From assembly GCA_964019135.1 (NCBI GenBank), contig OZ025258.1:16337771-16401770 (forward strand): DNA of 64,000 nucleotides, read 5' to 3'. How positions within the stretch are numbered: position 1 is the first letter of the stretch; each line of letters begins with the position of its first letter. This DNA is from Arenicola marina (taxonomy: Eukaryota; Annelida; Polychaeta; Arenicolidae). Below, in pieces: positions 24,101 to 36,868 of this stretch. The notes beneath the pieces were generated by a model. That model was not told where the DNA came from. It ran no database searches and saw only the letters and a program-made list of their open reading frames with translations. The position numbers and the translations under genes are program-made.

Positions 24101-27100
24101 GTAAGATAAGTGGCGTAAACGAACCTGGTACATGTGGTGGTTGAAGAGTGGGCGCGTCATGCAGTGGTAGGTGCAGTGGGTACACAGGAAACCCTCGCTT
24201 TTCTCTCCCTCGTGTCTCTTTCTGATGTGCTCCTTCAGACTGGCGCTGAACATCAGCTTCTTACACACGGGGCACGGGACACGTGTTCTCTGGCTGCAGT
24301 TCTTCACGTGCGAGTCGAGGTTGTAGTCGGCGAACGTCTTGCCGCACCTGGGACAGTCCTTTCGGTACTGAGTCTCGTCGTGAGACTTGATGTGCCAGAT
24401 CATGTGCGTCTTCCAAGCGCACTCGTAGACGCACTCGCCCACCGGACAGCGGAAGAGATCCACGTAGTCCGGAATCCGCACGCCGTGGCTCTGGATCAAA
24501 TGATCCAGGTATATCGGGAGCCGTTTCTTCACTAAGCTGGCGCTGTATCGCATGGCTCTACTGTCAATACTTTTACATTCTTCCACATTGAGAGGACGAT
24601 GCGGGTTGCTGAGGTAGAAATGTTTGCTACAAAAGGGGCATTCTACTTTGAACTTCGTACCCTTGATTCGTTTATAATGCGCCATGTCGATATGGTGAAG
24701 AAGTTGCAGTTGCGAAGCAAATTCCTCTGAAGCGTTGCATAGAAAGCAGCGAAATTCCTTAAATAGGAACTCCCTGTTAAGGGAATCGCTATATCTATTA
24801 ATTAAGTCTTCGTCCTTCAGGGCCCGATGTGTGCTCTTGGGGGGAACTCGTTCCCGTCTCATCTGGCGGGTTGATAGTTCCAACGAGTCAGCGTTGCAAA
24901 CACGATGACCTTCGGCCAAATGACCTTTGTAATCTGCCTCTGTGAAGGCCGTGAGTCCACAGCGAACGCTCGGTTCGCCGTTCTTCGGTTCCTCGCAGCT
25001 ATACGTGATAATCTCGCGGGCGATCGCCATCTCCTCAAGTCGCGCGTGATGTGAGCCAGTCACATGGGACAGCAATGACGTCACAAGGGCGAGGAAGCCC
25101 CATTTTTGGTATGACGCCACAGGCACGACAAAATCACATTTGGAACACTGAACAACTTGTCCTTTGCCTTCACCGTCATGGTCCTTATCATGGAAGTCGC
25201 GATAATGTTTACACAATGACTCTTTGTGTTCCAGCAACTCCTCACATAGGACACAACTGAAAGGCACGCATTTCCTCGCCTTATACGGTCTGTATTGAAC
25301 AAATTGTGAAAGCCGCCTTTTACGATTACCACTTCCTTTTACCCCAAAGGCGTTTGCTTTCAGTCTGGATCTCTTTACATTATTTTCGCCATTTTCTTTC
25401 GACTCCGCTAGCATCTTCTCGGCACTTCTGCTACGAGCCCTCGACGCGCCATAACAGGGCAAGCGGGGGGCCACAACGCAGGGTCCGTCGCGTGGAAGTT
25501 CACAACCATTTGGCGTCACTAACGTTCCTCCAATGTCTCCCTGAGAGGAATCTTCACTGGCGTCGCTTTCGATAACATTACCCAGCGCATCGGGTACATT
25601 TTCACGCAGAGATTCACCATCGTCCTCTTCAACAACGCTGCACATGTCAGCACGTGGTAGCTCTTCGATGGATAAAGCACTTGAGAGTTCGGCCACAACA
25701 TTAGACTTGGCCTTTAACACATCACTTGAGCTTGACGGCTCATCTCGGGAAACTTTATCACTTGTTTCCTTCACTGGTACTGCCGACTTGGATCTCCCCC
25801 TTCTTCTTTTGGCCGGGGAGTCTTCTTGTACATATGTTAGACTGATATTAGTGCCTTCTGTGATCGTCTTTTTGCGTTTTTTATTTCCCACTTTCCTCCG
25901 TAACTCCACAGTGGACTTTTCATTGTGTTTAGCATATGTTGGGTTTTGTTGCAGATATTTAGACAGGCCCAACGCATGCGCAACATCAAGACTCAGATGA
26001 CTTTCTTGCAGAATATTACGATTTTTATTCCAGGCTTCGACAAGATGTTGCGCTGTGAATAAATTACTGTCTTGATCACTGAGCACCCATAAGACAACAT
26101 TGCATCTGCAAGAAAATTATAGACAACACATAAAATGCATAATAAACAAAATTCACATAGGATATATATTATTGAGGGTCTTACAATATTTTACTTATGG
26201 CATTCTATTTCCCTGGCATGTAGCATGTGTAGTGCCTTAGGACAATCATAAAATAATATCTATGGCGCATTTAGAATATTCATGATCAAAGTACATTTAA
26301 TCGAAGGAAATATTATGCAGAGTAGCTATAATTATATGTTTTACAATTCAATTTTGTTGTAATAGTATAGTCACACACATGACCAAAATATATCTCCATA
26401 GCAACTTCATTAATCTTAAACGTAAACTAATACTTTTATAAAATTTTCATAAATGATACCATACCTTTTCTCAGTAACTGTTTCAATGACTTCCTTTATA
26501 CAGTTTTCCAATGTATCTAAGATCTGCCCTTTAACCCTTTTAGTACGACACCATCTACGTTTTCCAACAGAAGAAATATGTGACGTCAGATCTTTCACCT
26601 GGAAATATATAAGATGTACCATATTCAAATTGTCATGACAAAATATACATCCCATCAGTGTGTTATTTATAGCATATCCCCTGATATTAAAATGTTTATC
26701 CTATCAATTTCAAAATCAAGTAACATGCGACAGGACTCAACAGCCACACAATGATATACGTCAAAACAACAAATTAAGTATAACATACAATATACTTAGC
26801 GGTTTTGCACAGACACAGTAAATTAGTTGGAGATCTCAAGCACAGTGTGTGAGAGGACTGATTGGTCAGCTTACTTATGATACTGAAGCAGGGGTTACTC
26901 GCAGAATCTGATAGCACATCATAGACAGATGTCATGTAAACCTAATGGTCCCGATTAATATACTGAACTTGCATGCCCCATGTGTCATGTGACAAATTTC
27001 TGAAGCTGACCAATCAGCGTCACATATGACTGAGATCCCACAGGTGAATTCTTGTGATGTCAGCAATTTTTGCTCTCTTAGTTTTTCACTAATCTGCTAA

Positions 27101-28486
27101 TTGTCACAAGTTAAAGGCAGTACAGCTATTGCATACTCACGGATGAAGTTCATAAATGATTACAAAAGCAGATTTGGACATATATGTGGAGTTGAGCAGG
27201 GTAAATGTCACCTAGTTTCAGCAGGAGTTGGACAACTTGTATATATGTAATATATTAGTCCTGCCATACTAGCCTTCATCACTGTTCATGAGTGTAGGTC
27301 TGTGTCAAGCTTAATCTTGGGAGGGTCGGGTTTCTTTAGCTGGTCAGACTCTAGAGCATAAACCACTTATATATCACTTATGCCTCCAGGGCGGCGCCAC
27401 TACAGTGGAACCAGGCTGGAATTCTTTCTGACAGGCAGACCAGTTACAGGCCTCCATGTTTATGGTGGTGCCACCCTGGAGACATAAGTTGACGATGAGA
27501 CACCATGGCTGATCAAGCTTGAAGTAAAATTGTTCATTCGATGGTTCTTGCTTGAATGAATGCAAATCTTATCTGCCAATGCTTCGATTTTATATCAAGG
27601 AAGAAATCTGTTATTTCAAAATATGGCTGACAAGTGACTGTTTTAGTCAAGATGGGAAACTAGGTTTCTTGAACTGCGACCAAATGCGAGGAATTCAGAT
27701 GTTACTTGTCATCCCATTACCAACTGTCTTGCATCAGTAACGTCTTATTTTCAGGCTAGTAAGCACTATGATTATACACATATGCGTTGCAGCAAAAGCC
27801 AGTCGATTCCATACTTCGGTCTAAGGAATTTAGTATTGACATGGTTATGTTCCTAACTGAGTGGGCTTGCCTGGCTGGGGGGACTTGCCCCAAGTCATTG
27901 GACTGACTTACCTGGCCTGTCCCTAAGCAATATGTGGGCAGTTCTAATGGCACCCTGTGATATGATAACAGATAAGTTAGAGACAGGCCTGGTATGGCCC
28001 TGTTTATGGCCTCCAGGCTTGTTCGCTAGCAAGGAGGCGGGCCAAAGTTTATAGCGGCCTGTCAGGTTTTTCCCGCATTAACAACCATGAACAGGGCTAG
28101 GCCTTGTGTAGCCTTGACACATGACTCTCTTGACCTTGCACCTAAAGGAGATGGGCGAGCCTGCTCCCCAGAGCGGATAAGCCAGTGGGGGGATGGGGCG
28201 GGGGAGGGCATGCAACAGGGCTATAGGCCTGGTAGGCCTAGCCCTGTTGCATGCCCCTCCCTGGCTTATCCACTCTGGAGAGCGGGCCGGAGGGCCATGA
28301 AGTAAATATTCAAATTTAGCGTTGATTAACAAACGTGCAAATAAACGGTCCTTATTGATGTGTCAAGTTGTTCTTCATACCTTTATAGTTCGGTCGGCAA
28401 AGTGATTGAATACACACAAATGTGATCACTTTTCATACTTGCAAAACTTTCCAGCAACAATTTTTCCCAGTTCTCCTTGCAGCCAT
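21185..28486 (-). CDS. Multi-C2H2 zinc-finger protein, ~1,214 residues
   Basis: Six exons: 28486-28439 (candidate first), 26598-26465, 26105-24125, 23581-23428, 23103-22982, 22390-21185. All splice sites are GT-AG, every phase agrees, and the total of 3,645 bases is an exact codon multiple. The long exon has an N-terminal basic/acidic region (KRRRGRSKSA) and about eight atypical C2H2 units, for example CVLCEELLEHKESLCKHYRDFH, CPRCGKTFADYNLDSHVKNC and CPVCKKLMFSASLKEHIRKRH. The next exons add CEKCDYKTPSRKILNRHFGTMH and CRLCDYTNKRLALVKAHTKAKH. The last exon starts with an incomplete finger, CECGYTTRYNGNFYNHRNKGC, and ends in a long disordered tail with a His/Gln-rich block and Thr-Leu-rich repeats. 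Probably a nuclear DNA-binding protein; I do not recognise an orthologue. The first exon is an inference from phase and splice sites. Confidence 0.85.
28159..28288. repeat. Hairpin repeat
   Basis: An imperfect palindrome. GCTCCCCAGAGCGGATAAGC and GGGCATGCAACAGGGCTA on the left pair with TAGCCCTGTTGCATGCCC and GGCTTATCCACTCTGGAGAG on the right, around a ~12-base loop. One arm of the same unit occurs again at about 46220-46270, showing that it is a dispersed element. Confidence 0.85.
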
Positions 28487-28660
28487 ATTGCTGTTACATC
28501 TCAGTTCTCGTCGATCTCCCGGCAAATGTAGCTCGTTCATCACATCACAATTTTCCCTAGGACTGTGATGTAAGTGTAATGCCCGCTGCCGGGAGATCAA
28601 CGAGCTAAATTTGAATATTTACTTCATGGCCCGCTCCCCAGAGCGGGCTATGGTAGGCCT
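28289..28660. repeat. Inverted repeat enclosing the likely zinc-finger first exon
   Basis: GGCCATGAAGTAAATATTCA at about 28293-28312 pairs with its complement at about 28611-28630. The spacer contains the candidate first coding exon (28439-28486) and a further stem, GATCTCCCGGCA near 28514 pairing with TGCCGGGAGATC near 28589. It reads as part of the palindrome cluster that runs to 30.7 kb. Confidence 0.75.
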
Positions 28661-28823
28661 AATCAGTAGATGTCATGACATAGGCGCCTGAGACACCAGC
28701 CCAGAACATGGTACTAGTACCTACCCTAATAATAAGAGAATTATTGGGGTAGGTATAGGCTTAGTTTTAGACTACCCCCCATGCTGGGCTAGTGTTTCAG
28801 GTACCTGTACCTGTGACTGTGTT

Positions 28824-29956
28824 TGGCGCAAGTGCCCCCAGGCAAGCCCACTTCTCTAGGGGCACAACGGTAGCAATGTTAAAATCCTTAGACATTAGTA
28901 GGAATCGACTGTAGCTTTTATCATAATTTGTGAGCGTACAATCATAGTGTTTATGTATTTTATATACCATGTTCTATCTTCTGACATCAAGAAAGTGTTT
29001 CAACACTAGGTCGTTTTGGTTATATTTTTGGTAAGAAATCTTAGAGCACACGACTTTTCCCATGCACCCTGGTTCCCCGCTTCATTAGCATATAACCCTT
29101 CCGCTGGAGGGCATTTTCAATCGCTCACTTTGAACTTAAAGACAACAGCACTGCCCTCTGCCACATGTAATTCATGGTTACAAAGTTTAGGACCCAAGCT
29201 AAAAATGGTTGAAATGGTGACAGGACTCGCCAGATGGTTGGTCGGGAAAAGACTCATGCTCCAACATTTATTGGCGAATATATTACACAAACCACTAAGT
29301 GTTGACACACTTTCTTGATGTCAGAAGATAGAACAAGGTATATAGAATACATAAACACTATGATTGTACGCACATACATTATGATAAAAGCTACAGTCGA
29401 TTCCCAACGTCTAAGGATTTTAATATTGCTACCATTGTGTCCCTAGAGAAGCGGGCTTACCTGGGGGGGTATATGGTCAGAATGACCGTACTACCAGAAT
29501 GGCTGTATGCGTATCGTGGCAGTCTATAGGGGTAGGGGGGTTGGGGAGGGGTGCGTGACGCGATTAGCAGGCTGCGTACATAGCCGGGCAGATAAGCTGG
29601 CTGTGTTTAATGACTCCTTAAGGTGTGGGTCGGGTGTGAATTCGATTTTTTGCATATAACTTAATGTCCAAGGAACACAACACCGGATAATAATGGAGTT
29701 TGAAGGCGAAGCTTGAGGACCCATTGTTATCTGCTATTGTTATCAGGTTATCTGGTATCCACCATTGGCTATTTTTTGTGCGTCTGGCCTCCGCTAAACC
29801 GATAATAACCATGCCGCCGAACGTCCTCCGCCACCGATCACCCACCCCCCCCCACCCATACTTGGGGGTGGGGAGGAGGGGAGACCATACGGCTATTGTG
29901 GTAGTACGGCCGTTCTGTCTATACTATAGACCCCTGGCCTGGGGGCACTTGCGCCA
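28824..29956. mobile_element. TIR element with a nested foldback core
   Basis: A perfect 20-bp terminal inverted repeat, TGGCGCAAGTGCCCCCAGGC, lies at 28824-28843 and inverted at 29937-29956. Inside, arms of ~165 bp (about 28840-29005 and 29300-29470) are inverted copies of each other, sharing AAGCTACAGTCGATTCC-type, CACTATGATTGTACG and CTTCTGACATCAAGAAAGTG phrases around a ~290 bp loop. The remaining part (29470-29936) is itself an imperfect inverted pair with CCGTACTACCA on both sides. No coding capacity is seen. Confidence 0.82.
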
Positions 29957-29957
29957 T

Positions 29958-30019
29958 AGCCAGAAAGTTCAGACGTTACAGTCCTAACACTTGGACTGTA
30001 ATATCTGAACTTTCAGGCT
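29958..30019. repeat. Short hairpin
   Basis: GAAAGTTCAGA and TTACAGTCC pair with GGACTGTAA and TCTGAACTTTC around a loop of about 8 bases. It sits directly between two larger palindromic elements. Confidence 0.8.
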
Positions 30020-30052
30020 ACTTGCGCCAATGACTGTCAGTGGGGCTGTGGT

Positions 30053-30712
30053 CTAGCCCTGGTACATGCCTTTCTAACCACGCCCGTAAACAGAGCAAGG
30101 GTGTGAGCCATGCCGCTCACCAGGCCTAAAAGTAGAAATCTCGGACGGGTGGCTTAAATTGAAGGTAGTAACAGAATAAATATCCAGCGCCTACCCGTCA
30201 AGTTGCTCCATTAGGTTCCTGAAGCTTTTATGATTTTTGTCTGACAGTCGTTTCTTTGGTCGGTAGTGTATTTTCTTGTAATCCGGGTGATTTGTGTCCT
30301 CTCTCGCTTCGTTTTCCATGCTCCGCCGCTCGCCGGAAGTAAACAAACTTAGCGTGAGCACTCGCTGCCAGGCGGTATTTGCTGACGTCCGTGAATGGCG
30401 GAGCATTGAAAACGAAGCGAGAGGTGACAAATATCACCTGGATTACATGATAATATATTACCGACCAAACAAATGAGTGTCCGACGAAAGTCATAAAAGC
30501 TCCAGCAATAGAGTGGAGCACATTGACGGGTAGGCACTGCTTATTTAATTCTGTAAGAACTTTCAACTTAAGCCACCGGTCCGCGATTTCTAATTTTAGG
30601 CCTGGTGAGCGGCATGGCTCTCACCCATGCTCCGTTTACCTGTTAAGGGCTGTTTACGAAAATTACGGGCGTGGTCAGAGTCAGAGAGGCATGTATTGAT
30701 GTAACAGGGCTA
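30053..30712. mobile_element. Foldback element, ~660 bp palindrome
   Basis: Two arms of roughly 300 bp are inverted copies, meeting near 30360. Shared phrases are CTAGCCCTG, CACGCCCGTAA, GCCATGCCGCTCACCAGGCC, CGCCTACCCGTCAA and TCTCGCTTCGTTTTC with their complements. The loop is about 60 bases. Open frames in it are mirror images of each other and are not genes. Confidence 0.85.
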
Positions 30713-33700
30713 GCTGTGGTCATGATATTTCTTCCCAATTGTTTGACGTGGGCTAAACGAACATCAAGCTACCTTTAATTTGCATTTTGCTGACCAGCTG
30801 TTCATTGCGGGTTTTTATAGGTATAATCACTTCTATATAATTTTTCTGTTTAATGTCATCTTGGCTAGAAAACGAAACAAAACAGCTGGTAAGAAAATAT
30901 GGTGCACCACTATTTAGATCCGTTGTAACGCTATGGAAGCACTTGTTTCGCACGCCAGGCAATCCGTGTGCTGATTTGCACAGTGTAGTGCAGGCTGTAC
31001 ATAGTAATTTTAATGGTGCCATTGTAATTAACATAATTTGACGTGTTCGTGGCCAGGCCAGGCTTTGAGTGCTATATCAAGATACATAAACAACACAAAT
31101 AGAATGGAACTGCACATAGCTTCCATATAATTTAGCCCCATCTCCCCCGCACTTTTAAAAATAATAGGAAAAAATCACGGGGCATGGGCGAATCTAGGGA
31201 GGGGGCGGCCCGGAGAAGGAGGAAGAATTTACGGATGAAATAATATAGGTGGTGTGTCTACAAAACTGGAAGCGATTAAAAAAATCGCCGTGAAGTATAT
31301 GGTGTGGGTGCATATAAATAGGAGCGAAAACCAGTAGTTTCACAACGTAGGATTTAATGTGAAATTCAACATCAGCAAAGTTTACATAAGGAAGGATATT
31401 ATGCAATCTTTGTCTGGCATGATAAGTTCCTCTTGTGGTAAGCTGAACATTTAATTTACATTAATATGTTGACGGCCATGCAGTCCGCGATATGTGCTCG
31501 TGAAAGTTTGCCCAGTGTGGTATGCAGGATGGCTCCATATGCGAAGATGTCCCCCATATGTATCGATCATAATGGCACCGCACGAATACACATGGAGCAG
31601 AACGTATTTTACAAGGGGGTGACAACTGCGTTTGGGTGGACCGCATATATGTCATGCCGGGTAATCACATATCGTATGTCGCGGCGTATAAATCGTGTAC
31701 GGCCACTTTGCCGGCACCTCAAGAACTACGGAACGCGGTAAATTCTGGTTTGCTATGGTCCATCAATCAACCTATCCAATGGCATGGTAAATGCATGCAT
31801 GGTGTATCAAAACAAAGTTCCCATTCACAAACAGATCGATCCTCGACCAGGAAACACGGAGATCGAATTTTCTAAATGGGTGGAGAGGCTGTGCAAAGTT
31901 CATAATTCAATTGTTAAAAAAATAGGCCTTTTTTAATCTGCAAAATGTTCATGATTTAATTGTTCAAGAAATATGTCTTTTTTAATCTGCAAAATGGAGT
32001 ACATGCCCCAATAAGCCACCTCCTGGATCCGCGTGAAAATATGTAGAACGAACACGTGTGCATACGTGCAGTCCCATAATATAACAGTATGCCTACAACT
32101 TAAATATGAACAAGTAAATATTGTACGAATATAACAGAAGCATTGATAAGTACTTTTAAGCAAAACTGAACTTCCTGCACCTTGTCTAACTGGTAATTTG
32201 CGCCCGGTTCCGCTACTTTTCACCCGGTTTCGCTCGGTTCCGCTATAACGATGTACTGGTTGAGACTTTGCTCCGGCAAAATGGCGCGCTGCTCGACAAT
32301 GATGGGGGCTCCCTTAATTTTGTTCTCTTTACACTCGCCAATTTAATTTTAAGTTGTAAACTTTTGGTGCAGATCGCGATTAGATTAGGTTGGACACCCG
32401 CTTTAACTTGATGAACATTGATTATATGTCGGGTAGTCAAGCAATACTTTTGCAAGTTTCTGACATGATACAGTCTCATGTTGATTAGGTTCCATGTAGA
32501 GTAAGATTAGCCACATCTCTGGCTATTTGTGGCTAGAGTAAGATGACCAGTTTGTTCGATGGATTGGTTTTGACTATTATACCATACATATACATCTGAT
32601 ACAGCTGTATAGTCAGGCTTGAAGCCTATCAGCTACCAGTTTGTTCTAATATGGATTGGTTTCGACTTTTATATTGCTCAGTCACAGACAAACTGAAGAC
32701 TAATTACATGCTAAAGTTTATTATCAGATGTCAGCTACAAATACAAAGCCGGTTCACTTTGTTAGAAAACTAATCATGTGTATACTGCCTAATACTGAAC
32801 TGACTGAATATCTAAATGAATATGTATATATATTAGGGACTCACCCTACAGTTCTGATTATAAAAATATGTCACAGATCCACAAAATTATACTTCATTCG
32901 CAAGACAAAGGCTGACATGCATATCAATGAACATCATCTGACAAACTAAAAGTGGTTTAACATACAATTATGTATTGATCCATTAACAAAGAACGATTTA
33001 TCGCATGCACAGATAAATTCGTCTGAGCTAGTCAGGCAAGAATTGTTGCCACTTTGTAGAATGCAATCAACAGTTGTAACAAACAAAAAAGTCACACCAG
33101 GAGACATAACCCATGTATAATGTCTAAAACACTACCGGCATACAAGTTCACTTTTAACATTCTGTATATAAGTTCCACTCCTAAAACACTGTAAAGTATC
33201 TAAAATATTCCATGATACATTATACATATGTATCCAGTATTGCATGATACATTATATATATGTATCCCGGTAAAAATCTTGCATCTATTGCATACATAAC
33301 TTTCATGAAACGTTCAGTGTTACCAGACACTATAGAGGCAATATTACTGCTAACAACACATGGGCTTCATGTTAGCTGATTCAAATTGCTCCATAATAAA
33401 ACACAGCATTACAAACACAGAAACGAACAATTAAACAATGTTAACACATAATTCTAAAATAAAATTGCCCTTCTGGAAAGCTTTGATAGTGTTCAATTGT
33501 CAACAATAACTAAACGCCTGTAATTTTGAGCATAATCATCAACTGATTTACACAGGAGGATATGGTTTAATTTGATGAAGTTATATAAATATTACATTTA
33601 GGTACCTAGGTAATCATACCCGTAATGTCACTGAAGCTTACAAACATGATCAGTCAGATATTTAAACATTCTTGACAAATTGCAATTCCTGAGATTACAT

Positions 33701-33847
33701 TATAGAGAGGGCATGTTGTGAATGACATGATATATAAGGGTATGGTTATAATACACGACGCGTGCCACCTCACTTAGCCACCCCTGCAGTTGTTGTTTGA
33801 AGACAGAGACTTCTTTGGCAGTTGAGTAAGGTAGATTTAGTGCACAC
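30713..33847. other. Spacer between the palindrome cluster and POLD4
   Basis: About 3.1 kb, AT-rich, with no supported gene. It includes a half-copy of the 19-20 kb palindromic element (32263-32405) and short internal duplications, such as ACCAGTTTGTTC followed by ATGGATTGGTTT near 32540 and 32635, and a ~50 bp doublet at about 33210-33265. The right part is probably POLD4 3' UTR. Confidence 0.5.
32263..32405 (-). mobile_element. Half-copy of the TTAA palindromic element
   Basis: Shares GCAAAATGGCGCGCTGCTCG and GTGCAGATCGCGATTAG with the right arm of the element at 19-20 kb. It ends in GGTTGGACACCCGCTTTAA, so it keeps one intact terminus with TTAA. The other arm is absent. Confidence 0.8.
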
Positions 33848-36573
33848 TCATATTTCATAATCTTTCCATAAGCTGTAAAAAAACCATAAAAAACAGACCT
33901 TTAGTGAGTGTAAACATTTGAAGTGTCAAAGATTTTTAAGAAGACATTAACTTATATCTGTATATATAATAATGTAAAAGCTTGAAACAATCACTTGGCT
34001 GGAAGAAGTTAAATGATTTAAACTATAACTTTGCCATAATTAAGAAAATTGAGTAGAATCACCATCTCACAGAACCATCACACTACCGAAGATCTATAAA
34101 TCTTAGTTCCATCAGTCTCCATGCAATAGTGGAATAATTGTTCACTGTGACTTATTTTTTATCAGGCAAAAGAAGCACCTCACCACTTGGTATAACGCTC
34201 ATCATCCAAATGTGCCACAATCAAGTCTTTCACAACCGGTTCTGGCTGCAAGCCAAATTTGTTTGCCCGGTTCCACCTCTCCACTCGTGTAATTCCTATA
34301 AAGATGAACAAATCAAGACATACAATTACTGGTGTTACAGACCATAGAATGGCTTGTTAACATGGTATTCATCATGTTTATTAGACCACTTTGCTTCCAG
34401 TTTCTACTGCTTAAATCCAGGTGAGTTGGAGCTAGACTTACATGTGTTAACTCTACCCCTGAATCAAATTTGGAAGAACTCGTAACTGCTTAAACATATA
34501 GTACCTATATATATATATAATGGCATTTATAAATTACCTCTTCAACTGCTCTAGTTAGATAAATCTCATTTGTTAATGAGAAAAAATTAGTTTGTATTTG
34601 CACATTTAAGAGAGCAAAAATAAAAAAAATTGCATGATACCTATTTTAAGATTATAAGGGCTAGTTAGGAAATTGCAATGATATCATACAGACCTGTGCA
34701 AGGTCCATACTCCCAATGCAGATCAAATTGTTGAAGAATTTCCATATCTTTCTCCGAGATATCTGGAATTGTGCCTGAAGTTAAATATATTATAATAATT
34801 GATCACAAAAATTTATTACAGTAAAAATAAATAATTCTTGCATACTTTCTGCCTAAAATATATAAAGCAACATCTTGTTAAAATTACCATAATTACTATA
34901 CCAGGCATTATTACTAAATAAGTAGGCCTGGTTGTCCGGATCTCTCTTAGATTTACTGAGCCATGCAGCTAGGACCTGGAGCAATACTAGGATTTGGTGC
35001 AATAGGCACTGCATGTCTGTAGAGAAGACAGGCCTGACAAAACAGTCATATAAACAGAATTTTTGAGGCCGACACCTAGACTGTTAGATAGCCTTGAGTT
35101 TGACTTCTAAATTAAATGTCCTCCCAGATCTGGTACGTTATGTGGCAAAGTCAGCGTTAATAGCCTTTGACTGAGATATACAGAGGTATCGCCACGGTAT
35201 TTTCTCTTGTAAGTGGGAGCGAGCGATGTTGTTATGAGTTCTATGAAATATGATACGCATTGTTTACCTATATGTTTCGCTATGTTTTCGTCGTTGATTT
35301 TATAATTTATTACTTATTTATTTCACTTTTATTATTATTGTTGACTTATATTTTTCATTATGTTTTCGTTATTGGTTTTATTTCACATCACCTGCTTTAG
35401 TCGAATAAAAAAATAATAACATCGCAATGTGGCTTTTAGTCTTTTCTTATTGTTCACTAGTACTCCTTTTGTTTGTGTCGGTGATGTGACATTAAACAAT
35501 ACACCAACAATAATAGAAGAGAAAATACCATGGCGAAAGTGGGGTTCAATTACTCAATGTTAGAAGAAACATTAAACGAAATGACACCTCTTTGAACAAT
35601 AAGCAATTAGCAACATCAGAAACTAGAGATTGCAATGTATACTTGAAAGAATTTTGATGTGAAACTTGACATATCGCTCAGTTAGTGGAGACGGCAATTC
35701 AGTGTAGACGGCAATTAGCACCTTTATTCTTCAATTATTCTTGCTGCGTTGCTGCATCACAGAAAGGTGGTTGGTACTATTCCGCAGTATTCAGCAGTAT
35801 TCTATGTTTAATTCACAGCCCATAGATCTCGCTATACCAACAACAGTAGTGTCACTGTCAGTGGCCTGTATCATGCACAATAATTCATAAAGCAACTGAT
35901 ACAGGGGCCTCCCCCGGTCTAGGGTCCCTACGACCGCAGCTCGCTTTGACCGCAGTTCATCTGGACCGCTGGTTGGGGTGGAGTGTGTGGCGATGGGTTG
36001 GTGGTGGGGGTACCTGGCGGTGTTAAGCGGCTTAGTCGCTTACGTATTTGTTGTCTCGCTTGGCAATTGACTGGTATCTTTGTCTTGCGTATTTGCGAGG
36101 TCTCGGGTCGGTGTTGGTGAGAGTGACGCGTGTTGAGATTTTGTAACAATCGTTTTATTGCTAGCAGTAATCAATAACAACAGCCAGCGTTTACCACCAA
36201 CGATGCACGCAATCATTTTATTGTTAGCGTTGACCCTTTAACAATAGGCAGCGTTTGCCCCTCCACTGGATGCCGCCATCAGTGTGCACCACCCCTTACA
36301 ACATGTACCCCCAGTCGACTAGGCCGTACCATCCTCCCCCCCCCCTCCCTGTGAAGTTCTATGTGCCCGCACCGCCGGCATAGAACAGGGAGGGCGGGGG
36401 GGGGGGGTCTGCACCGCCTACAAGTTCTATGTATGGCGGTGTGCATCCCCCCCTTCCGCCCTGTCTCAGTTCAGTTGCCCGTACAACTCACTCTTTTGCT
36501 TTTCTTGTGCTTTCGAAAAGGACTGTTGCCCTTTCTTCACAACAAAATGATCTTTGACGCTTCCTTCTGACAT
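33848..36573 (-). CDS. POLD4: POLD4, DNA polymerase delta subunit 4
   Basis: The smallest subunit of replicative DNA polymerase delta, which in animals stabilises the holoenzyme and contacts PCNA. Four GT-AG exons: 36573-36492, 34774-34694, 34295-34184 and 33872-33848, with all phases consistent, giving 99 residues (human 107). The N-terminus carries SVKDHFVVKKG, a PIP-box-like match to human ITDSYPVVKRR. The core ILQQFDLHWEYGPCTG then GITRVERWNRANKFGLQP matches human LLRQFDLAWQYGPCTG and ITRLQRW. The last residues, KCLWKDYEI, correspond to human QCSLWHLYPL. Exons are too short to show as long open frames; they were found by reading the spacer. A Ty3/Gypsy LTR in the same orientation ends about 300 bases upstream of the start codon. 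Confidence 0.9.
34775..36491. other. POLD4: POLD4 intron 1
   Basis: A 1.7 kb intron. It contains no other exon that I can support and no recognised repeat family; it is AT-rich to the left and GC-richer beyond 35.9 kb, with C and G runs at about 36336-36407. An open stretch at 35928-36149 on the minus strand is proline/threonine-rich but has no start or splice context. Confidence 0.5.
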
Positions 36574-36868
36574 CTTGGTCGTCTAAATGAGATGACGATC
36601 AGGTCTCACAGTGTTCTGCCTCAAATATGCAAAGATCGGCACGGGCCACGGCAACTTGTGCAAGATCAGCAAAGGCTCAACTTACGTTGCGCGTCGCGTC
36701 GCGTCCACTTTTGTTTACAACCTTTGCGTATCTAATTACCGAAAGTTCTGGTGGCTACGCAAAAAACAGTGTGTCCGAACGCAACGATCGATGTGAAATC
36801 CCACCATATGTATATGGATGTATCAGGCGAATTACTATTTCCATTTGCTGGTCGCCAAATATAATATA

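Noticed and set aside
30191..30566. Pair of similar open frames near 30.2-30.5 kb
   Set aside because: Mirror images produced by the foldback element; no domain.
31450..31560. Minus-strand stretch reading GDIFAYGAILHTTLGKLSRA, reminiscent of a kinase-domain segment
   Set aside because: About 30 residues only, no flanking kinase motifs and no splice context; chance or an old pseudogene fragment cannot be told apart.
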